From: Mesorhizobium erdmanii USDA 3471
GTDB lineage: Bacteria > Pseudomonadota > Alphaproteobacteria > Rhizobiales > Rhizobiaceae
Direction of reading: 5' to 3'
Length of the DNA stretch: 64,000 nt
Assembly (NCBI RefSeq): GCF_000472705.1
Contig: NZ_AXAE01000005.1
Span: 1-64,000, forward strand
In this document: positions 7,637 through 15,926 of the stretch, piece after piece
How the letters are laid out: each line of letters starts with the position of its first letter
How positions within the stretch are numbered: the stretch's first letter is position 1
The notes under the pieces: generated by a model
The model's database searches: none
Seen by the model: only the letters and a program-made list of their open reading frames with translations
Told to the model about the DNA's origin: nothing
Translations under genes and position numbers: made by a program

Positions 7637-8280
7637 GCTTTCCATTTCCCATTGTGGCCCCGGCGGTTCCGGCAGCCGTTAACCAGGGCGCGGTCCTCAA
7701 CCAGATCATCACCACAGACGGGACATCGTTTACGTTCACGTCTATCAGCGCCAACGTGGCCTTCGATACGTATCCAATCATCGGTGTGATGCTCCGCAGC
7801 GCGTCGACGCCAGACATAGCAAGCATGACTATGGGCGGCCTGCCTTGCACGCAGCTCTACGCGCAACTCGCCGGTACCACTTTGCTTGCCTTCTATGCCG
7901 CGCCGCGCGGAGCTACGGGCAATGTGGTTGTGACGTCGAGTGTTACGTGCGTGCGCGCAGCGGCTTGCGTGTTCCCGCTCGCCAATCTGGCCAGTTCGAC
8001 CACACCAGCCGACGCCAACACCAATGCGTCAGATCCGATGGTCGCGACGATCAACTGTCCGGCAAATGGGTGGATTGGCGGCCTTGCTTACAATGGATCA
8101 ACCTCGGACAACATCGTCTGGTCGAACCTCACTGAGAAATTCGATGTCCAGCCCGAGAGCGTGGCGTGCTTCAGCGGGGCAGGTGACGTGTTCGCTTCTG
8201 CCCAGACTGCGCGAAGCATCACCGCAAATCCCGCTAATGCGGGCTCCGGGCAGCTGCTGATCCTGATGGCAATGCGATAG
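7633..8280 (+). CDS. Phage tail-associated protein, unknown function
   Basis: A 215-aa protein beginning at ATG 7633, overlapping the fibre gene stop (ATGA), so probably co-translated. It is rich in Thr, Ser, Ala and Val, with many short beta-prone stretches (GTSFTFTSISANVAFDTYP, GNVVVTSSVTCVRAAACVF). It has no signal peptide or membrane helix. Position after the fibre suggests a fibre tip, chaperone or receptor-binding accessory. I do not recognise a named family. Confidence 0.65.
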   Translation: MSFPFPIVAPAVPAAVNQGAVLNQIITTDGTSFTFTSISANVAFDTYPIIGVMLRSASTPDIASMTMGGLPCTQLYAQLAGTTLLAFYAAPRGATGNVVVTSSVTCVRAAACVFPLANLASSTTPADANTNASDPMVATINCPANGWIGGLAYNGSTSDNIVWSNLTEKFDVQPESVACFSGAGDVFASAQTARSITANPANAGSGQLLILMAMR

Positions 8281-8291
8281 GGAGAAAAGCC

Positions 8292-8773
8292 GTGTTAGTT
8301 CTGATGAAAGATGGCGCGATCATCCGCGCCGTGTCGAAGGCGGATGGGTGAGCTTGGACGCTGATCGATGCGTTTCACCCGCGACCGAGGGATGGCTCGA
8401 CGAGGACGGCCATTGCCTTGTTCAAGTTCTCTCCGCCGATCCGATACCGGAGGGTCGGTGCGCGGTCGATACATCTGTACAATTGGTGAGCGGGTTGCCG
8501 AAGTTTGTTCATGAGCTGGCCAACATCCCGGTTCCCGATCGTGTATTTGCCCGGCAGTTTCGCATGCAGCTTCGAATTTCGGGGCTCGTTGATCCAGTCA
8601 AGGCTTGGATCTCGGCGCAGGAAGGCCTTGTGCAGGACTCTTTTGAATACAGCAGTTCGTTCGTGCGCACCGAGCCAATGATGCTGGCAGGCTTCGCCAA
8701 GCTCGGATTCTCGTCCGAGCAGGTCGACGCATCCTTCCTCAGCGCCAGCCGGATCGGCACAACGGAGCCTTAA
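8292..8773 (+). pseudogene. Phage gene with apparent frameshift near 8345
   Basis: A well-placed GGGAGA (8280-8285) precedes GTG 8292, which reads VLVLMKDGAIIRAVSKADG and then stops at TGA 8349-8351. In the -1 frame, TGG at 8345 continues as WVSLDADRCVSPATEGW and runs to 8773. The two halves read naturally as one protein of about 160 aa joined at KAD/WVSLD. Either this is a mutation, a programmed -1 shift, or the downstream part restarts at GTG 8348, which has no good ribosome site. It overlaps the tail of the convergent gene. Function unknown; probably a tail-fibre accessory. Confidence 0.5.
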
Positions 8774-9414
8774 GCCTCCACACCGTCGGAGAACCGACGC
8801 GTATACCTACGCAATTTCTCTTTGAACCGGTGGAGCCGATAAGCCGCCCTCGCCGAATAGGTCGGCTTAATCCGATACGGAGAGAAGAGCTGCTCCCATA
8901 TTGTTTCCGTGCCACGCCAATCGTCAGCGAGAACGTCTTCTGGCGCTTCGATCAATGCATAAATTTTAGCAGGTGCCCTAGTATTCAAGTATTCTGCAAT
9001 CGCGGATTTGGTTTCCGCCGCCGCTTCATTGGCAAACACAAACAATGTTGATGCTCGGTTGGTCAAAAATGATCTGGTCGTTGCGCACCATGTGTCGTGG
9101 TTTTGCCTTGCGGTCGCGTAGTGCAAATCAAGGACTGTTTCATCAATATGTTCGGAGGGGAATTCGTGATGATGCATCGTTCCGACACGCCTATTCACGA
9201 CAATGCCCTTATCGGTGATCGTCAGATCCTCGCGTTCGAACATCCCCCTAAAGTCGGACTCGAGATAGAGGATCAGCGCGTCGCCTGACGTGATCTGCCA
9301 GTCGAAAACGCCGCGCTTGGCTGTGTGTTTCCCGTAGTAGCGCTGGATATGATATTTCGGACGGCAGTTTGGCCCCAGGCTAACGATCTGTTGAAATGAA
9401 CTCGGATTATCCAT
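8770..9414 (-). CDS. DUF1796 putative papain-like cysteine peptidase family protein
   Basis: A 214-aa protein on the opposite strand from all other phage genes, starting at ATG 9414. The N-terminus carries the family signature: VSLGPNC (with the putative catalytic Cys), KRGVFDWQITSGDALI, and FEREDLTI. DUF1796 proteins are predicted papain-like peptidases, but their substrates are unknown. Its orientation and isolated position between tail and lysis genes mark it as cargo (a moron) that may be expressed in the lysogen. The stop codon overlaps that of the convergent frameshifted gene. Confidence 0.72.
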   Translation of the reverse strand: MDNPSSFQQIVSLGPNCRPKYHIQRYYGKHTAKRGVFDWQITSGDALILYLESDFRGMFEREDLTITDKGIVVNRRVGTMHHHEFPSEHIDETVLDLHYATARQNHDTWCATTRSFLTNRASTLFVFANEAAAETKSAIAEYLNTRAPAKIYALIEAPEDVLADDWRGTETIWEQLFSPYRIKPTYSARAAYRLHRFKEKLRRYTRRFSDGVEA

Positions 9415-9794
9415 CGTCCAGCTTTAACGTCATTTGGCCGTCGCCTCAATCGTAGCCCGCAATGCGGTCCTGCCGGCCGGCGGCACCAAGTACCGCTGCG
9501 CCAAAGTCACCGGCGAGGCCCCGTCTCGACAATCGACGCCTAGCTGGGCAGCCGTAGCGCGTTGCGCACGATGTCGGCATCGTTGGCCTTGCCGCTCATC
9601 TTCACTTCCCAAGGCCGTCCACCAGCGTCAGCAAGCCGCGATCGAAGGTATGGATCTCGCCAGCCGCGGCGGCGACCTCGTCGCGCAATCCCCGCCGTAG
9701 GTCCGACCATGGCTTGGGTGCGCTCGTCATCTTCCACTGGCAACCCTCCCGCTCGCGGCCGACCACTAGCCGATCACCCTAGAAGGAACACCCC
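9415..9794. other. Gap without a convincing gene
   Basis: Several short frames overlap here. On the minus strand, ATG 9730 gives a 42-aa frame (MTSAPKPWSDLRRGLRDEVA) ending at 9602, followed in a shifted frame by MSGKANDADIVRNALRLPS. Together they may be remnants of one small gene. None has a strong ribosome site or recognisable domain, so I do not call a gene. Confidence 0.4.
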
Positions 9795-10541
9795 ATGGAC
9801 CGCAATTTCGCGCGGGTGCTTGCGCTTGTCTTGAAATCCGAGGGCGGCTGGTCGGACAATCCGGCCGACACTGGCGGCGCCACTATGAAGGGCGTGACGC
9901 TGGCGAACTTTCGGCGCTATGTGAAGGCCGATGCCAGCAAGGCCGATCTGCGCAAGATCGGCGATGACCAGGTCGCGACCGTCTACCGGCGCTTCTATTG
10001 GGACGCCGTGGCCGGCGCCGAACTGCCCGATGGCGTCGACTATGCCGTTTTCGATTTCGCTGTGAACAGCGGGCCGGGCAGGGCGGCCAAATACCTGCAG
10101 GCAAGCGTCGGCGTCTCGCAGGACGGGCGCGTCGGTCCGGCGACGCTGGCGGCGGTCAGGGCAAGACCGGCCGGCGTCGTCGTCGACCAGCTTTGCGATG
10201 CGCGGTTGGCGTTTCTCAAGCGATTGCCGACTTGGGCGACATTCGGGCGCGGCTGGTCCGATCGCGTCCGATCGGTGCGGGCAGATGCCCTGCTGATGTC
10301 GGCCCCGGCGACAGTGTCCGCGCCCGTGCAGCCCGCCAAACCAGTGCCTCGGCCAGTCCCGACGCCGCCCTCGGTCGAAACACCCACCGGAAACGCGCCC
10401 GCGACCGAGCCGGCGTGGCCGGCACCTGTCGGTTCCGGTGTGCCGGCTGCCGCCAAGGCAGGCGGGATCGTCGCCGCCGTCCTGCTCATCGCCTATGCCG
10501 CCTGGCATCACATCGCCGTCGCCCTGCAAGGGATCTTCTGA
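9795..10541 (+). CDS. Phage endolysin: GH108 muramidase with C-terminal membrane anchor
   Basis: A 248-aa protein with the glycosyl hydrolase 108 signature near the N-terminus, SEGGWSDNPADTGGATMKGV, whose Glu is the expected catalytic acid. A peptidoglycan-binding-3-like region follows (FAVNSGPGRAAKYLQ, VGVSQDGRVGPATLAAV). Residues about 180-220 are a Pro/Ala/Thr linker, and the last 25 residues form one hydrophobic segment (AGGIVAAVLLIAYAAW). The enzyme should cut N-acetylmuramic acid bonds of the wall at the end of the phage cycle. The C-terminal membrane helix suggests a tethered endolysin rather than a free cytoplasmic one. It opens the lysis cassette. Confidence 0.85.
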   Translation: MDRNFARVLALVLKSEGGWSDNPADTGGATMKGVTLANFRRYVKADASKADLRKIGDDQVATVYRRFYWDAVAGAELPDGVDYAVFDFAVNSGPGRAAKYLQASVGVSQDGRVGPATLAAVRARPAGVVVDQLCDARLAFLKRLPTWATFGRGWSDRVRSVRADALLMSAPATVSAPVQPAKPVPRPVPTPPSVETPTGNAPATEPAWPAPVGSGVPAAAKAGGIVAAVLLIAYAAWHHIAVALQGIF

Positions 10542-10543
10542 CC

Positions 10544-10744
10544 ATGGCCACCATCACCCAACCGACCATCCTCCCGACCAACAAGCTGACTGCCGCGACC
10601 ATCGCCGCCGCGGCCATGTCGGTCTCCGGCGTCTTCGTGCGCAACGTATGGCCCTCCTGGTACGACGCCGAGGCATGGGCGACGCTCCTGCCTATCGCCG
10701 TCTTTGCCATCGGCTATCTGGTCAAGGATGAGCCAAACCGATGA
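10544..10744 (+). CDS. Small phage membrane protein (holin candidate)
   Basis: A 66-aa protein starting 2 nt after the endolysin stop. It has a small-residue hydrophobic stretch (TAAAT/IAAAAMSVSGVF) and a second one near the C-terminus (WATLLPIAVFAIGYLV), ending in a charged KDEPNR tail. Size, two hydrophobic segments and position directly after the endolysin fit a class II-like holin that would form the lysis hole. No sequence family is recognised. The stop overlaps the next start (ATGA at 10741). Confidence 0.6.
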   Translation: MATITQPTILPTNKLTAATIAAAAMSVSGVFVRNVWPSWYDAEAWATLLPIAVFAIGYLVKDEPNR

Positions 10745-10980
10745 GCGCGCTTCTCACATTCCTGCTTGGCAACCCGACCCTTCTCGGCATCGGAGCGGCC
10801 ATTGTCGCCGCGCTCGGCTGGGGCGTTCGCCAACGGCTTGCCGGCGAGCGCAGCGAACGTGCCCGGCTGGCCGCCGCCGAAGCCGCGGCGCACGACATCG
10901 CCGACCAGATCCAGAACGACATCGGCGCGCTGCCGGGCGCCAACGCGCGAAAGGAGCTCAAATCATGGGCAAGGGATTGA
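10741..10980 (+). CDS. Candidate inner-membrane spanin (Rz-like)
   Basis: A 79-aa protein with an N-terminal membrane helix (LLGIGAAIVAALGWGV) followed by a charged, alanine-rich periplasmic helix (RSERARLAAAEAAAHDIADQ). This is the usual layout of an i-spanin, which reaches from the inner membrane through the periplasm. The next gene, an apparent lipoprotein, starts inside its 3' end in another frame, as in many Rz/Rz1 pairs. The assignment comes from architecture, not sequence similarity. Confidence 0.6.
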   Translation: MSALLTFLLGNPTLLGIGAAIVAALGWGVRQRLAGERSERARLAAAEAAAHDIADQIQNDIGALPGANARKELKSWARD

Positions 10981-11159
10981 TGCTGGTGTCCGTCCTGGCC
11001 GCGACCGTCGGCTGCACGACCGTCAAGGGCGGGTTCTGCGCAGTGTCCAGCCCGCTGCGCCTGTCGGCGACCGCGGTCGATGCGCTGTCGGACGCCGAGG
11101 TCAAGGCGCTGCTGGCGCATAACCGCAAGGGCGAAAAACTGTGCGGATGGAAGCCATGA
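10965..11159 (+). CDS. Candidate outer-membrane spanin lipoprotein (Rz1-like)
   Basis: A 64-aa protein starting at ATG 10965 within the preceding gene (16-nt overlap). The N-terminus MLVSVLAATVGC fits a lipoprotein signal with Cys as the lipidated residue, though the lipobox (TVGC) is not ideal. The mature part (SPLRLSATAVDALSDAEVKA, then NRKGEKLCGW) is short and soluble. As o-spanin it would pair with the upstream i-spanin to fuse inner and outer membranes at lysis. The stop overlaps the next start (ATGA at 11156). Confidence 0.62.
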   Translation: MGKGLMLVSVLAATVGCTTVKGGFCAVSSPLRLSATAVDALSDAEVKALLAHNRKGEKLCGWKP

Positions 11160-11263
11160 CCGTCGTCGCATTTCCGCTGGACCCGGCCATGCTGCCCGGT
11201 GGACTGGTCATTTTCGGCGCCGGATCGGTTTTCGGCTCCCTTGTCGCGAGGGCAATGAAATGA
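11156..11263 (+). CDS. 35-aa phage membrane peptide
   Basis: A very small frame, ATG 11156 to TGA 11263, linked on both sides by ATGA overlaps. The product is almost entirely one hydrophobic segment (MLPGGLVIFGAGSVFGSLVA) ending ARAMK. The tight coupling inside the lysis cassette supports expression. It could be a lysis regulator or a membrane accessory. Function unknown. Confidence 0.5.
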   Translation: MTVVAFPLDPAMLPGGLVIFGAGSVFGSLVARAMK

Positions 11264-11580
11264 TGCACGATCTCTTCGACCTGCTCGGCATCAAGGGGCC
11301 GGTCGTTGTCGCCGGTCTGGCCGGCGGTGTGCTGCGCGCCCTGTCGCGGCACCGCTACAAGCTGCGCGAAATGGTGGCGTCGCCGATTTGCGGCGCGCTC
11401 GCCGCTGCCTATCTGACGCTGCCCATGGTCCAGTATTCCCGCGCCACGGGCTTGCCCCTTGCCAATGACGACACCACCACGCTGGCGGCGGCGTTTCTCA
11501 TCGGCGTATGCGCCATGTGGATCTCCGACATCCTGTTCGAGGTGATCGTGCGCAGGTTCAGGCCAAGTACTGAGGAATAG
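11260..11580 (+). CDS. Phage membrane protein at end of lysis cassette
   Basis: A 106-aa protein from ATG 11260 (a second ATG follows at 11263). It has three likely membrane segments: GPVVVAGLAGGVLRAL, ICGALAAAYLTLPMV and LAAAFLIGVCAMWISDILF. The C-terminus is charged (RRFRPSTEE). The topology resembles three-helix class I holins, so together with the smaller membrane proteins upstream it is a second holin candidate. It is the last prophage gene before the terminator at 11630. Confidence 0.6.
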   Translation: MMHDLFDLLGIKGPVVVAGLAGGVLRALSRHRYKLREMVASPICGALAAAYLTLPMVQYSRATGLPLANDDTTTLAAAFLIGVCAMWISDILFEVIVRRFRPSTEE

Positions 11581-11629
11581 GCCTTGTCCAGGGGTCTGGG
11601 AAATCCGTACCTGACCGCTCGATCGAACC

Positions 11630-11667
11630 AAAGCCCGCCTCGGCTCACGCCGGGGCGGGCTTTTTTT
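11630..11667 (+). terminator. Rho-independent terminator of the lysis operon
   Basis: AAAGCCCGCC (11630-11639) pairs with GGCGGGCTTT (11654-11663) around a 14-nt loop and runs into a stretch of T residues to 11667. It marks the right end of the prophage transcription unit. Confidence 0.85.
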
Positions 11668-11754
11668 GCGTTTGTGGCTCCCGACCGGCCACTGCTATAT
11701 CCCGGTGCAGGGCCGCCGGACACGCGGTGGCGTCGATCCAGCCCAGGCATACGG

Positions 11755-12225
11755 ATGCAGATTGAACGATATGACGGGGACCGCAAGGCTTTACAGCCGC
11801 TGTTTGCCCTGGCGGACGATTCCCCCACGCAAATCTCCTCCTATATCAACAAGGGCGAGGTGCTGGTCGCGCGCGACGGCAACAGGATCGTCGGCCATGT
11901 GCAGGTCATCGAGACGGGCGAGGGCGGTGTCTTCGAACTCAAGAGCCTTGCGGTCCGTCCGGCGAGGCAGAGCGAGGGCTTGGGGCGTGCCCTTGTCGCG
12001 GCGGCAATCACCCGCTGCCGCGAGCGCGGCGGCCGGCGCCTGATCGTCTCGACCGCAACGGCCGATATCGGCAATCTGCGATTTTACCAGCGACAGGGGT
12101 TTCGCATGTGCCGTATCGTGCACGACGCGTTCGGGCCATCGACCGGTTACCCCGAAGGCTTGGCCGTGAACGGCATTCCGCTGCGCGACCAGGTGATCTT
12201 CGAACGCGACCTCGGCGCGGATTGA
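11755..12225 (+). CDS. GNAT family N-acetyltransferase
   Basis: A 156-aa protein starting at ATG 11755; the longer frame upstream passes through the terminator and is rejected. It has the GNAT fold motifs: LKSLAVRPARQSEGLGRALV (motif A, with the acetyl-CoA loop QSEGLGRA) and TADIGNLRFYQRQGFRM (motif B). It should transfer an acetyl group from acetyl-CoA to an amine. The substrate cannot be read from the sequence. The gene stands alone between two terminators. Confidence 0.85.
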   Translation: MQIERYDGDRKALQPLFALADDSPTQISSYINKGEVLVARDGNRIVGHVQVIETGEGGVFELKSLAVRPARQSEGLGRALVAAAITRCRERGGRRLIVSTATADIGNLRFYQRQGFRMCRIVHDAFGPSTGYPEGLAVNGIPLRDQVIFERDLGAD

Positions 12226-12278
12226 GGGCAGTGGATCCGCCATGCCGGGCTCGGCTTCGGGACATGCGCAGACAATCC

Positions 12279-12310
12279 AATAGCCCGCCCGTTCGCCGGG
12301 GCGGGCTATT
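12279..12310. terminator. Bidirectional terminator between convergent genes
   Basis: AATAGCCCGCCC (12279-12290) and GGGCGGGCTATT (12299-12310) form a perfect 12-bp stem with an 8-nt loop. It lies between the GNAT gene and the convergent membrane-protein gene, with A and T tracts usable in both directions. Confidence 0.8.
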
Positions 12311-12323
12311 TGCGTTTCTGGGC

Positions 12324-13031
12324 CTAGGCGAGGATGTTGACGGCGCGGGCCGCGACCAGTGCGATCGTCAGCAGCGAGATCATTGCTTCGGCCATCATCA
12401 AAAGCTTGGCGCGCTGGGAGAGCGGCAAGGTGTCGGTTGGCGAGAACGCAGTCGCGTTGGTGAAGGCGAGGAAGAAATAGTCGACGAAGCCAGGCAGCCA
12501 GTCGCGAATCTCGCGGTCGTTCAAGGTCATTTGCGGGAAGAGGAAGTCGGAATGGGCTCGGTTGACGAGGCCGCAGGTCGGCGGCCCGCCGCGATCTGTG
12601 CTCCAGAACCACAAGGCAAAGACGATGACATTGGTGACCCAGATGTTGAGCGCGTCGATCAGAAGCGTCTCGCCGCTGGAGCCGGCATGGCCCGCCAGCA
12701 GGGCGCGCACCAGGAACACCAACGAACCGCAGTTCATGACGCTGACGACGCCGGTCATCACCAGCGCCGTCCTGCGGATCATGACGCGAAACCGGCCGAC
12801 CAGCCACCAGTGCTCTTCCTCGACCGCCTTCTGGGTGGCGACCTGTGTCCAGGCGGTGGCGACGGACAGAGGCACGAGCAGGGCAGCCTCCAGCGCCGGC
12901 GCCAGCCAGCGAGGGCCGAACGAGAGATCGTTGATCACCAGGAGTTGCAGACAGATGATGACGAGGACAGCCGCGCGCGCCAGCCAGAAGTCGAGCGCGC
13001 GGTGGTGGATGACGGCATGGGGGTGACGCAT
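12324..13031 (-). CDS. Multi-pass membrane protein, unknown function
   Basis: A 235-aa protein with about six hydrophobic segments, among them AAVLVIICLQLLVINDL, ALEAALLVPLSVATAW, ALVMTGVVSVMNCGSLVFLV and the C-terminal LLMMAEAMISLLTIALVAA. The segment DYFFLAFTNATAFSPTD before the last helix has the geometry of a channel pore loop but lacks a TVGYG filter. A DUF1345-like or ion-channel-related role is possible. It is transcribed alone, toward the terminator at 12279. Confidence 0.65.
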   Translation of the reverse strand: MRHPHAVIHHRALDFWLARAAVLVIICLQLLVINDLSFGPRWLAPALEAALLVPLSVATAWTQVATQKAVEEEHWWLVGRFRVMIRRTALVMTGVVSVMNCGSLVFLVRALLAGHAGSSGETLLIDALNIWVTNVIVFALWFWSTDRGGPPTCGLVNRAHSDFLFPQMTLNDREIRDWLPGFVDYFFLAFTNATAFSPTDTLPLSQRAKLLMMAEAMISLLTIALVAARAVNILA

Positions 13032-13209
13032 CGAATATCCGGGATGTGCAGATTGGATCAGATGTACGGGCTGTTCTGCCGGGGAAGGGCAACGGAGCGC
13101 CGAAATTCCCGCCCAATCTTGGTCTTGCGATGGCGGTGGAAGTATACATTTTCGTAAGCTTCGATATCGGCACTATTCGGAAAACCTGTCGGTGTGATTT
13201 AAGCGCCGC

Positions 13210-14778
13210 ATGACGGGAATTGACGACTCCATTGATGGTTGGCTGCCGACCAGCTTGCCTATCGCGGGCATCGACCGTGCATCGATCTGGCCCGGTCTCA
13301 TCCGTCGTCCCTGGTACCTGCTGGCGCTTTTGTGCCTGGTGCAGATCGTCTGCTGGACGATGGTGCCCGCGCTGGTCGACGCAGCTCCGCCTCGCGATGT
13401 CGTCGAAGGCTTTATGTGGGGTCGCGAATGGGTGCTTTTGACTTATAAGCATCCGCAGCTTCCCGGCTGGCTGCTTGAGACCAGCCATCTTCTCACGGGA
13501 TCGTTTCGCTGGCCGCAATATCTGCTCGCCCAACTGACGATTTCTTCGACCTTCGTTCTGGTCTATCTGCTGGGCCGCGACATGTTGGGGCGAAGCCGCG
13601 CGTTGGCCGCGGTGCTTTTGATGCCGTCGATCTATTTTTTCGGCTGGCCGACGCCGCAGTTCAATCACGACTATGCGCAGATGCCGTTCTGGGCAGCCAT
13701 TTGCTGGCTGCTTTGGCGCGCCGGCCGCGGCGGCGGGCCGGGCTGGTGGCTGGCGCTCGGACTGGTGTCGGGCGTCGGGCTCTACGCCAAGTTCTCCACC
13801 GGCCTGCTGCTTGCCTTCGGCGCTCTCTGGCTCTTGTCCAATGCGCGTGCACGCAGCCGGCTAGCGACGCCCTGGCCCTGGCTCGGTCTAGCCGTTTTTT
13901 TCGCGGTTGCCGCGCCGCTGGCCATCCATCTTTACCGTATGGATTTTCTACCGCTGACCTATTTTGCCGACCGCGACCAATGGGTGATGGAGCACCGCGC
14001 GCGCCTTTATTATATCGGCGTTCAGCTGGCTGGCCTTTCCGGCTTTCTTTTGGTGTTGGCGATATCTGGATTGCTGCGCCGCTCACCAGCGCCGGATAAG
14101 CCTGTCGAACACGGTACGCTCGTCTATCTCGCGTGGATGGGGCTTGGACCAGCGATCCTAATCATGGTGGCTTCGCCGTTCACCGGTACCGGCGAAGCCT
14201 GGGGCGCGCCGATGTACAATCTTGTCGGTGTCGTGGTTCTCGCCCTCGTGGGCCATCGGCTTGGCACCCGCGAAATGCGAAGGCTGGCGATTTGCGCGCT
14301 GATCTGCATTGTCGGCACGTCCGGAGCCTATGCGGCAATGCGTTGGACGAACTGCAATTTGTGGGGGCACATGGAGCCAGTCTGCTGGCCTGCGCGACCG
14401 ATCTCGGATGAGGCTGAAGCCGTCTGGCATTCGGCATCGCCCGGTCGGCTCGACATCGTTGGCGGGGATCCGGATCTGGCCATGCTTGCTGGCCTCAATG
14501 CCTATGACAAGCCGTCGATCTTCACTGACCTCGATATGCGGTTCGCGCCCTGGATCACAAGACAGCGATTGCGTGACCACGGCATGCTGATGGTTTGGCC
14601 AGGCCGTGACGTGCCGTCGGGGCTGCAGGCATGGCTGCATGACATCCCGGTCAAGACTGTTCTTTTCAGCTGGTCGCTCAAGGCGCCGCCTGTGGCCATA
14701 AGTTTTGCCGCCATTCCGCCTGGCACGCGCAACCTGCCGGTCGCCGTCGACAGCCGGACCCGGCATCTGCGCGGCTGA
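13210..14778 (+). CDS. GT39-like (ArnT/PMT-type) membrane glycosyltransferase
   Basis: A 522-aa protein with about ten membrane helices and a C-terminal soluble domain. The first periplasmic loop carries acidic residues and the family pattern (DAAPPRDVVEGFMWG, then YKHPQLPGWLLE). WPTPQFNHDYAQMPFW follows the next helices. GT-C enzymes of this type move a sugar from a polyprenyl-phosphate donor to lipid A, a protein or another envelope acceptor. Donor and acceptor cannot be told here. It is a single gene with a 178-bp upstream gap. Confidence 0.8.
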   Translation: MTGIDDSIDGWLPTSLPIAGIDRASIWPGLIRRPWYLLALLCLVQIVCWTMVPALVDAAPPRDVVEGFMWGREWVLLTYKHPQLPGWLLETSHLLTGSFRWPQYLLAQLTISSTFVLVYLLGRDMLGRSRALAAVLLMPSIYFFGWPTPQFNHDYAQMPFWAAICWLLWRAGRGGGPGWWLALGLVSGVGLYAKFSTGLLLAFGALWLLSNARARSRLATPWPWLGLAVFFAVAAPLAIHLYRMDFLPLTYFADRDQWVMEHRARLYYIGVQLAGLSGFLLVLAISGLLRRSPAPDKPVEHGTLVYLAWMGLGPAILIMVASPFTGTGEAWGAPMYNLVGVVVLALVGHRLGTREMRRLAICALICIVGTSGAYAAMRWTNCNLWGHMEPVCWPARPISDEAEAVWHSASPGRLDIVGGDPDLAMLAGLNAYDKPSIFTDLDMRFAPWITRQRLRDHGMLMVWPGRDVPSGLQAWLHDIPVKTVLFSWSLKAPPVAISFAAIPPGTRNLPVAVDSRTRHLRG

Positions 14779-14976
14779 GGTCAGCGGCGGTTCGCTGCCG
14801 TTCCGCGTCGTGATATTATGGCCGCACGCACTCTGCCGGGTGTCGCCTTCATTCCCGGACGGCTGGACGAAGGCGCAGACAATGCCCATTTATGGGCTAT
14901 CAAATTTGTTGTTGTGCAATTCAGGCCGGAAATCGCTAACCGTTTTCCCGTGAATTGCTCTTTGAGGAGAGGTGAC

Positions 14977-15495
14977 ATGGCGACTTCGACCGAACGCGCA
15001 GTGCTTGCCGGCGGCTGCTTCTGGGGCATGCAGGACCTGATACGGCGCTATCCCGGCGTCACTTCCACCCGTGTCGGCTACAGCGGCGGTGATGTACCCA
15101 ACGCCACTTACCGCAACCACGGCACCCATGCCGAAGCTATCGAGATCAATTTCGATCCAGCGGTGATCAGCTATCGCACGCTGCTGGAGCGCTTTTTCCA
15201 GATCCATGATCCGACGACGCGCAATCGCCAAGGCAACGATGTCGGGATGAGCTACCGTTCGGCGATCTACTACACCAGCGACGAGCAGAAGCACGTTGCC
15301 GAAGACACTATCGCCGATGTCGATGCATCCGGCCTGTGGCCCGGCAAGGTCGTCACCGAGGTGGCCCCGGCCGGTGCCTTCTGGGAGGCGGAGCCCGAGC
15401 ATCAAGATTATCTGGAGAAATATCCCAACGGGTACACCTGCCATTTCGTCAGGCCGGGCTGGAAGTTGCCGGTTCGTGAGAAGGCAGCGTCCTGA
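14977..15495 (+). CDS. msrA: Peptide-methionine (S)-S-oxide reductase
   Basis: A 172-aa MsrA. The catalytic motif AGGCFWGMQ lies near residue 15, and [38 protein letters not shown] and YRSAIYY are family hallmarks. It repairs oxidised methionine in proteins using thioredoxin. ATG 14977 is chosen over the longer upstream frame because GAGGAGAGG lies 4 nt before it. There is no second catalytic Cys motif like that of MsrB. It is a single gene ending at the hairpin 15580-15605. Confidence 0.95.
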   Translation: MATSTERAVLAGGCFWGMQDLIRRYPGVTSTRVGYSGGDVPNATYRNHGTHAEAIEINFDPAVISYRTLLERFFQIHDPTTRNRQGNDVGMSYRSAIYYTSDEQKHVAEDTIADVDASGLWPGKVVTEVAPAGAFWEAEPEHQDYLEKYPNGYTCHFVRPGWKLPVREKAAS

Positions 15496-15579
15496 CGGTT
15501 TGGCGATAAGAGCGCGATCGTCGATCGGTCTGTGCACCCTCTTCGCGACCCATGGAGTGATTGCGGGGAATGATTTTCG

Positions 15580-15605
15580 AAAGCCGCCGGGTGTCCGGCG
15601 GCTTT
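15580..15605. terminator. Bidirectional terminator hairpin
   Basis: AAAGCCGCCGG (15580-15590) and CCGGCGGCTTT (15595-15605) form a perfect 11-bp stem with a GTGT loop. It sits between msrA and the convergent secreted-protein gene. Confidence 0.8.
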
Positions 15606-15623
15606 CCGATTTTGATCGATAGA

Positions 15624-15926
15624 TTACTTGCCGCAGTTTTTGTCGTTCACGGTGGGCGCCGTCGCATTGCCGTTGGCATCGGACTGCGCGCCTTGCGGGC
15701 TGGTCGGGCAATTCTTATCCGCATTGGAGTTCATGTCGGTCGGTGCGGTGGTCGTGCTGTTGGTTGTTGCCGGATCGACCGGATTGGCCGAAGCTGGCGT
15801 GCTCGGGTCTACGGTGACCGATTTGCCGCTGCCGGACGATCCATCCGTGCCGGCTGCACTCTGCGCCATCGCCGACGTGGCCAGGGCAACGGTAAACGCC
15901 GAAGCTGCGAGGATTTTCATGAACAT
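15624..15926 (-). CDS. Small secreted Ser/Thr/Asn-rich protein
   Basis: A 100-aa protein with a clear signal peptide (MKILAASAFTVALATSAMA, cleaved before QSAAG). The mature part is low-complexity, rich in Ser, Thr, Asn, Asp and Gly (GTDGSSGSGKSVTVDPSTP). It contains two cysteines, in DKNCPTSPQG and the terminal DKNCGK. ATG 15926 is used, with an alternative at 15920. No family or function is recognised. Proteins of this sort are common periplasmic products in rhizobia. Confidence 0.75.
   Translation of the reverse strand: MFMKILAASAFTVALATSAMAQSAAGTDGSSGSGKSVTVDPSTPASANPVDPATTNSTTTAPTDMNSNADKNCPTSPQGAQSDANGNATAPTVNDKNCGK

Noticed and set aside
1..11667. Complete, inducible prophage
   Set aside because: No integrase, terminase, portal or capsid gene and no attachment site are in the window, so only the distal part can be claimed.
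11791..13668. A 625-aa minus-strand open frame
   Set aside because: It crosses the GNAT gene, the bidirectional terminator and the membrane-protein gene in the wrong frame, which indicates a GC-driven shadow.
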